A stretch of 64,000 nucleotides of DNA from Pandoraea pneumonica (lineage in GTDB: Bacteria > Pseudomonadota > Gammaproteobacteria > Burkholderiales > Burkholderiaceae). Under the pieces are notes generated by a model. It did not search any database, was not told the origin of the DNA, and saw only the letters and a program-made list of their open reading frames with translations. Positions within the stretch are counted from its first letter, which is position 1, and each line of letters opens with the position of its first letter. The translations under genes and the position numbers were made by a program. The stretch spans positions 372,001 to 436,000 of the forward strand of contig NZ_CABPSK010000004.1 in the NCBI RefSeq assembly GCF_902459645.1. The letters are read 5' to 3'. Positions 58,009 to 64,000 of this stretch are shown piece by piece.

Positions 58009-59481
58009 ATGGAGACACAACCCATCCGCTTTTATTACCGCGGCAAGGTGCACGAGGTCACGGGCGAGGACACGACCCGCACCGTGCTCCAGTACACCCG
58101 CGAAGACCTGCATTGCACCGGCACCAAAGAGGGTTGTGCCGAAGGCGACTGCGGTGCCTGTACTGTTGTGATCGGCGAATTGGCCGGCGATGGCGATGTG
58201 TCTCTGCGCGCGGTCAACGCATGCATCCAGTTTCTCCCCACGCTCGACGGCAAGGCTCTGTTCACCGTAGAAGACCTGCGCGCGCCCACGGGCGAGCTGC
58301 ACCCGGTGCAACAGGCGCTGGTCGACTGCCACGCCTCGCAATGCGGCTTCTGCACACCCGGCTTCGTGATGTCGCTGTGGGCCATGTATCTGAACCGCCC
58401 CGAATCGGCCGGCTGCCCGAGCCGCCGCGAAATCGACGACGTGCTCTCCGGCAACTTGTGCCGCTGCACCGGCTATCGCCCGATCGTCGACGCGGCTCAA
58501 AAGATGTACGACCTGCCGCGTCACGAGTTCGACCGCGCAGCCCTCGCCAAACAGCTTCAAGCGCTGCAACGCGGCGAGATGCTGAGCTACGAGCACGATA
58601 ACCACCTGTTCCACGCACCGCGCACGCTTGCCGAGCTGGGCACGCTGCGCGCCGCCCACCCCGAAGCGCGCATTCTCGCGGGCAGCACCGACGTGGGCCT
58701 GTGGGTCACCAAGCAATTCCGCGATCTCAAACACCTGATTTATATCGGTCAAGTGGCGGAACTGCGCGAGATTTCGGAAGGTCCGAACGGCATCTATGTC
58801 GGCGCAGGCGCCCTGCTCAACGATGCTTTCGATGCCTTGGTCAAGCACTACCCCGAACTGGCCGAACTGCGTCAGCGCTTCGCCTCGTTCCCGATTCGCA
58901 ATGCGGGCACGCTGGGCGGCAACGTCGCCAACGGCTCGCCAATCGGCGACTCCATGCCGGGCCTGATCGCGCTGGGCACCTCCATCGTGCTGCGCCGTGA
59001 AGACCGCGTGCGCGAAATGCCGCTCGAAGACTTCTACATCGCATATCAAAAGAGCGCGCTGGAAGCGGGTGAATTCGTGCAGGGCATTCGTGTGCCGTAT
59101 CCGGGCACCGCGCAGCGCTTCCGCACTTACAAGCTTGCCAAGCGCTTCGATCAGGACATCTCGGCCGTGTGCGCCGCCTTCGCTGTGGAACTCGACGGCG
59201 ATATGGTGCGCTCGGCGCGCGTAGCCTTCGGCGGTATGGCTGCCACGCCCAAGCGCGGCGCGGCCATTGAAGCCGCGCTGAACGGTCAGCCTTGGAACGA
59301 GGCGAGCGTGCGTGCGGCGATGGCTGCGCTGCCGACCGACTATCAGCCGTTGTCGGATATGCGGGCAACGAGTGCTTACCGGCTCGCGGGCGCGCAGAAT
59401 CTGCTGTATCGTTTTTTCCTGGAAACGCGTACCGACGCGCCGCTCGCGGCACACGAGGTCAATGCGTTCGCCACTGTCTGA
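58009..59481 (+). CDS. xdhA: Xanthine dehydrogenase small subunit (2Fe-2S and FAD) XdhA
   Basis: A 490-residue subunit that carries two [2Fe-2S] clusters and FAD. The first cluster site is CTGTKEGCAEGDCGACT (Cys36/43/48/51 region), with NACIQFLP; the second is CGFCTPG and NLCRCTGYRPI (~105-165). The FAD domain starts at ~175 (RTLAELGTLRAAHPEARILAGSTDVGLWV, and the GTLGGNVANGSPIGD loop). It transfers electrons from the XdhB molybdenum centre to NAD+. ATG 58009 is preceded by a weak GAGA only. It is first in xdhABC; xdhB starts 13 bp after its stop. Confidence 0.96.
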   Translation: METQPIRFYYRGKVHEVTGEDTTRTVLQYTREDLHCTGTKEGCAEGDCGACTVVIGELAGDGDVSLRAVNACIQFLPTLDGKALFTVEDLRAPTGELHPVQQALVDCHASQCGFCTPGFVMSLWAMYLNRPESAGCPSRREIDDVLSGNLCRCTGYRPIVDAAQKMYDLPRHEFDRAALAKQLQALQRGEMLSYEHDNHLFHAPRTLAELGTLRAAHPEARILAGSTDVGLWVTKQFRDLKHLIYIGQVAELREISEGPNGIYVGAGALLNDAFDALVKHYPELAELRQRFASFPIRNAGTLGGNVANGSPIGDSMPGLIALGTSIVLRREDRVREMPLEDFYIAYQKSALEAGEFVQGIRVPYPGTAQRFRTYKLAKRFDQDISAVCAAFAVELDGDMVRSARVAFGGMAATPKRGAAIEAALNGQPWNEASVRAAMAALPTDYQPLSDMRATSAYRLAGAQNLLYRFFLETRTDAPLAAHEVNAFATV

Positions 59482-59494
59482 CCGGAGTTGCCCC

Positions 59495-61843
59495 ATGAAC
59501 ACGCAAGTTGAAGGCTTCATGACGCAGACCGGCACCACCACGGCAAAGAGCGCCCAGGTGGGCCGCTCGCGTCCGCACGAATCGGCAGTGCTCCACGTGG
59601 CAGGCGAAGCCACTTACACCGACGACATTCCCGAAGTACAAGGCACGCTGCACTGCGCACTGGGCCCGTCGCCCAAGGCGCATGCCCGTATCGTGTCGCT
59701 CGATCTCGAGGCCGTGCGCAATGCGCCGGGCGTGGTGGCCGTGCTGACCGCCGCCGACATCCCCGGCGTGAACGATTGCGGCCCGGTCATTCACGACGAC
59801 CCCATTCTTGCCGACGGCATCGTGCAATACATCGGCCAGCCGATGTTTGCCGTGGTCGCCGAATCGCACGACGCCGCGCGCCGTGCGGCACGTCTGGCAA
59901 AGGGCGAATACGAAGACTTGCCCGCCATTCTCACGCCGCAGGCCGCCAAGGCCGCGGGTGCCGGCGTGTTGCCGCCGTATCACCTGTGCCGTGGCGACGC
60001 CGATGCCGCGCTGCAAGCCTCGCCGAACCGTCTGACGGGCACGTTCGAGTGCAATGGGCAGGAGCAGTTTTATCTCGAAGGGCAGATTTCGTACGCCATT
60101 CCGAAGGAAAACGATGGCGTGCACGTCTACTGCTCGACGCAGCACCCGACCGAAATGCAGATGCTCGTCTCGCACGCGCTGCACTGGCATAGCCATCAGG
60201 TGCTGGTCGAATGCCGTCGCATGGGCGGCGGGTTCGGCGGCAAGGAATCGCAATCGGGCCTGTTCGCCTGCGTCGCCGCCTTGTGTGCCACGCGCCTCAA
60301 GCGCCCCGTGAAGCTGCGTCTCGATCGCGACGACGACTTCATGATGACGGGCAAGCGCCACGGCTTCTACTTCGAATACGACGTGGGTTTCGACGACACG
60401 GGCCGCATTACCGGCGCGAAAGTCGACATGACCCTGCGTGCTGGCTTTTCCGCCGACCTGTCGGGCCCGGTTGCCACGCGCGCGATCTGCCACTTCGATA
60501 ACGCGTACTACGTGCCCGATGCCGACCTGCGCGCGCTGTGCGGCAAGACCAACACGCAGTCCAACACGGCATTCCGTGGTTTTGGCGGCCCGCAAGGCGC
60601 GCTGATCATGGAAGTGTTGCAAGACGCCATCGCGCGCCGACTGGGCAAAGACGCCCTCGACGTGCGCCGCGTGAACTTCTACGGCACGACCGATCGCAAC
60701 ACCACGCCGTACGGGCAAACCGTGAAGGACAACATCATTCACGAGCTCGTCAGCGAACTGGAAACCACGAGCGAATACCGCGCGCGCCGCGAAGCCGTGC
60801 GCGAGTTCAATCGCACGAGCCCGGTGCTGCGCAAGGGCCTAGCGCTCACGCCGCTCAAGTTCGGTATCTCGTTCAACGTGCAGGCTTTCAATCAGGCCGG
60901 TGCGCTGGTGCACGTCTACCGCGATGGCTCGATGCTGGTCAATCACGGTGGCACCGAGATGGGGCAAGGCCTGAACACCAAGGTGGCGCAAGTCGTGGCG
61001 CACGAGTTGGGCGTCGATCTCTCGCACGTTCGCGTGACGGCGACCGACACCAGCAAGGTGGCGAACACCTCGGCCACGGCGGCTTCGACCGGCGCCGACT
61101 TGAACGGTAAGGCCGCACAGAACGCCGCATGGCAGATTCGCCAGCGACTCGCCGCGTTTGCTGCGCAGAAGTACGGTGGCTCGGCCGACGACGTGCGTTT
61201 CGAGAACGACGTTGTCAGTGCGAACGGCACCGACGTGGCGTTCCCGGACCTCGTGGAAGCGGCCTACTGGGCGCGCGTACAACTGTGGTCGGACGGCTTC
61301 TACGCCACGCCGGGCCTGTCGTGGGACGCCGCGAAGATGAACGGCAACCCGTTCTACTACTTCGCGTACGGCGCGGCCGTCTCCGAAGTGGTGCTCGACA
61401 CGTTGACCGGCGAGTGGCGTCTGCTGCGCGCCGACGTGCTGCACGACGCGGGTAAGTCGATCAACCCGGCGCTCGACATCGGGCAGGTGGAAGGCGCGTT
61501 CATTCAGGGTATGGGCTGGCTGACGACCGAGGAATTGTGGTGGAACAAGGACGGCAAGCTGATGACGCATGCCCCGTCCACGTACAAGATTCCCGGCATT
61601 AGCGATTGCCCGACCGACTTCCGTGTGGCGCTCTTCGAGAACACCAACGTCATGGATTCGATCCACCGCTCCAAGGCCGTTGGCGAACCGCCGCTGTTGC
61701 TGCCGTTCTCGGTGTTCAACGCGCTGCGCGATGCGGTCGCGAGCGTGAACGACTATCGCGACGAACCGGTGCTCAATGCGCCGGCCACGTCCGAAGCGCT
61801 GCTCATGGCGATTACCGAGTTGCGCACGCGGAGCGCCGCCTGA
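59495..61843 (+). CDS. xdhB: Xanthine dehydrogenase large subunit (molybdopterin) XdhB
   Basis: A 782-residue molybdopterin-binding subunit that hydroxylates hypoxanthine and xanthine to urate. Key segments: HESAVLHVAGEATYTDDIP, FECNGQEQFYLEGQISYA, RRMGGGFGGKESQSG (molybdopterin loop), NTAFRGFGGPQG (active-site Arg context), NHGGTEMGQGLNTKVAQV, and VGEPPLLLPFSVFNAL near the C-terminus with the catalytic Glu. Length and motifs match the two-subunit bacterial XdhB. GGAG lies 7 bases before ATG 59495. Its stop overlaps the xdhC start by one base, so translation is coupled. Confidence 0.97.
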   Translation: MNTQVEGFMTQTGTTTAKSAQVGRSRPHESAVLHVAGEATYTDDIPEVQGTLHCALGPSPKAHARIVSLDLEAVRNAPGVVAVLTAADIPGVNDCGPVIHDDPILADGIVQYIGQPMFAVVAESHDAARRAARLAKGEYEDLPAILTPQAAKAAGAGVLPPYHLCRGDADAALQASPNRLTGTFECNGQEQFYLEGQISYAIPKENDGVHVYCSTQHPTEMQMLVSHALHWHSHQVLVECRRMGGGFGGKESQSGLFACVAALCATRLKRPVKLRLDRDDDFMMTGKRHGFYFEYDVGFDDTGRITGAKVDMTLRAGFSADLSGPVATRAICHFDNAYYVPDADLRALCGKTNTQSNTAFRGFGGPQGALIMEVLQDAIARRLGKDALDVRRVNFYGTTDRNTTPYGQTVKDNIIHELVSELETTSEYRARREAVREFNRTSPVLRKGLALTPLKFGISFNVQAFNQAGALVHVYRDGSMLVNHGGTEMGQGLNTKVAQVVAHELGVDLSHVRVTATDTSKVANTSATAASTGADLNGKAAQNAAWQIRQRLAAFAAQKYGGSADDVRFENDVVSANGTDVAFPDLVEAAYWARVQLWSDGFYATPGLSWDAAKMNGNPFYYFAYGAAVSEVVLDTLTGEWRLLRADVLHDAGKSINPALDIGQVEGAFIQGMGWLTTEELWWNKDGKLMTHAPSTYKIPGISDCPTDFRVALFENTNVMDSIHRSKAVGEPPLLLPFSVFNALRDAVASVNDYRDEPVLNAPATSEALLMAITELRTRSAA

Positions 61844-62970
61844 TGCATCGCTGGGTCGACGCCGCCCACAAACTGCTCGCGCGCGGTGAAGCCGCGGTAT
61901 TGGTCACGATCGCGCGCGTGGAGGGGTCGGCACCGCGCGAAGCGGGCACGCATTTGCTCGTCACGCGTGAGCATGTGTGGGAGACCATCGGCGGCGGCCA
62001 TCTCGAATGGCGTGCGATGGAAGTCGCGCGTCAACTGCTCAAGCAGTATGGGCAACAGGGCGGACGCCATCTCGAGCGTTTCGCCTTGGGCCCGAGTCTG
62101 GGCCAGTGTTGCGGCGGTGCCGTCACGCTGGCCTTCGAAGTGCTGACCCTCACCGACTTGGCGTGGGTCAGCGCCTTGCATAAGCGGCTGAGCGCAGGCG
62201 AATCGAGCCTGCGCAGCGTCGCCTTCGGCGCGCCCGGTGCCAATGCCGTGGCGAGCCAACAGCAAGGCGGCCCGGTGTTGCTGACCGAACTCGATGCAAA
62301 CGAGCCGTTGGCACACCCGCACACGCTGACACGCGATGCCGACGACGCCGCGTGCGCTTTTTGGCAAGGCAGCGACGGCTGGCTGTGGTTGAGCGAGCGG
62401 CTGGCACCCAGCGACTTTCATATCGTGCTGTTCGGCGCAGGTCATGTCGGCCAAGCCATCGTGCAGGTGCTGTCCACCCTGCCTTGCCGCGTCACGTGGG
62501 CCGACGAGCGCCACGAGACCTTCCCCGAAACCGTCCCGCCCAACACCGTCGTCGAATCGACCGATACGCCCGAAGCCGTCGTCGCCGATGCGCCGCCGGG
62601 CGCGTACTTCCTGGTGATGACGCACAACCATGCGCTTGACCAGCGGCTGTGCGAAGAGATCTTCAAACGCGAGGATTTCGCGTATTTCGGGCTGATCGGT
62701 TCCATGACGAAGCGCCGCCAGTTCGAGCACCGTCTGCGCGACCGGGGCGTGCCGCCCGAGCGTTTCGAGCAGATGATTTGCCCGATTGGTGTGGCTGGCA
62801 TCACCGGCAAAGCGCCCGCGACCATTGCCATTGCCGTCGCCGCCCAGTTGCTGCGCGTGCGCGAACAGCAAATGCGCCTGAGCGCGCCAGCGGGCACCAC
62901 GGATGACGCTGCGGCGAACCGTAGCGACACCCCCGCCATCAGCCCCGAGCGTGCCGGCGCGTCGATCTGA
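61843..62970 (+). CDS. xdhC: Xanthine dehydrogenase accessory protein XdhC
   Basis: A 375-residue chaperone that binds the molybdenum cofactor, helps its sulfuration and inserts it into XdhB. Two XdhC/CoxI domains are visible: N-terminal VTIARVEGSAPREAGTHLLVT...TIGGGHLEWRAMEVAR, LGPSLGQCCGGAV (cofactor-binding Cys pair context), and the C-terminal Rossmann-like FHIVLFGAGHVGQAIVQVL and FLVMTHNHALDQRLC, YFGLIGSMTKRRQFEHRL. It starts at ATG 61843, overlapping the xdhB stop (TGATG). A 25-residue polar tail follows the domain. Confidence 0.95.
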   Translation: MHRWVDAAHKLLARGEAAVLVTIARVEGSAPREAGTHLLVTREHVWETIGGGHLEWRAMEVARQLLKQYGQQGGRHLERFALGPSLGQCCGGAVTLAFEVLTLTDLAWVSALHKRLSAGESSLRSVAFGAPGANAVASQQQGGPVLLTELDANEPLAHPHTLTRDADDAACAFWQGSDGWLWLSERLAPSDFHIVLFGAGHVGQAIVQVLSTLPCRVTWADERHETFPETVPPNTVVESTDTPEAVVADAPPGAYFLVMTHNHALDQRLCEEIFKREDFAYFGLIGSMTKRRQFEHRLRDRGVPPERFEQMICPIGVAGITGKAPATIAIAVAAQLLRVREQQMRLSAPAGTTDDAAANRSDTPAISPERAGASI

Positions 62971-63039
62971 CTCGCGGCATTTCACCGATTGCCCCGGCTT
63001 ACCTCACGCTTCGCACGCCCGACGCGCGCTCAGACACAC

Positions 63040-64000
<961 letters not shown>

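Overview
The window is high-G+C, gene-dense DNA with short intergenic gaps. It reads as the chromosome of a beta-proteobacterium, most likely Burkholderiaceae and plausibly Pandoraea. That assignment is inference from the gene set: an OmpC-type porin of the Burkholderia kind, a DUF3563 micro-gene, a 1661-residue NAD-glutamate dehydrogenase, the ImuA-ImuB-DnaE2 cassette and xdhABC. No rRNA, tRNA, transposase, integrase, prophage or CRISPR array was seen.

Layout, left to right. 0-5.3 kb: the 3' end of a PhzF-like gene, a YhhS/YfcJ-type MFS exporter, a Na/Pi cotransporter with a PhoU-like tail, and a TetR regulator divergent from a PF10118 metal-dependent hydrolase. 5.3-7.4 kb: an accessory islet with a ~250-bp-armed imperfect inverted repeat and an unrecognised protein carrying ten 8-residue repeats. 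7.4-14 kb: porin, AzgA-type purine permease, a GNAT gene divergent from a MocR regulator over candidate operators, and a second YhhS/YfcJ-type MFS gene. 14-21 kb: NAD-glutamate dehydrogenase, the helicase gene dbpA and a lipoprotein. 21-26 kb: a LysR regulator divergent from a D-amino-acid dehydrogenase, then a GltI-like binding protein and an Asp/Glu racemase. 26-31 kb: a PAS-GGDEF-EAL protein, an HDOD-GAF protein and an NCS2 permease.

31-37.5 kb: the SOS mutasome imuA-imuB-dnaE2 behind a perfect LexA box. 37.5-43.4 kb: a small membrane protein, mntH, an NTF2-like protein, a DUF995-like secreted protein and a TonB-dependent siderophore receptor behind a Fur-box-like site. 43.8-49 kb: the DUF3563 micro-gene, cueR, a nuclease-family gene, and copA and copZ facing away from each other, each with a MerR-type promoter with a 19-bp spacer. 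49-53 kb: an FMN riboswitch and ribB, a PaaI-type thioesterase and a CPA2 antiporter. 53-56 kb: a tight DUF2848-GntR-amidase operon of unknown pathway. 56-64 kb: dsbB, a LysR regulator divergent from xdhABC, and an adenine/adenosine deaminase cut by the window end.

Themes. Purine use: two NCS2 permeases, XdhABC and the deaminase could together import adenine, guanine, hypoxanthine or xanthine and carry them to urate. Metals: Mn uptake, iron-siderophore uptake, and copper sensing and efflux. D-amino acids: dehydrogenase, racemase and binding protein. DNA damage: the LexA-controlled mutasome. The features least explained are the large inverted repeat with its neighbouring repeat protein, and the DUF2848-GntR-amidase operon with an inverted repeat over its ribosome binding site.
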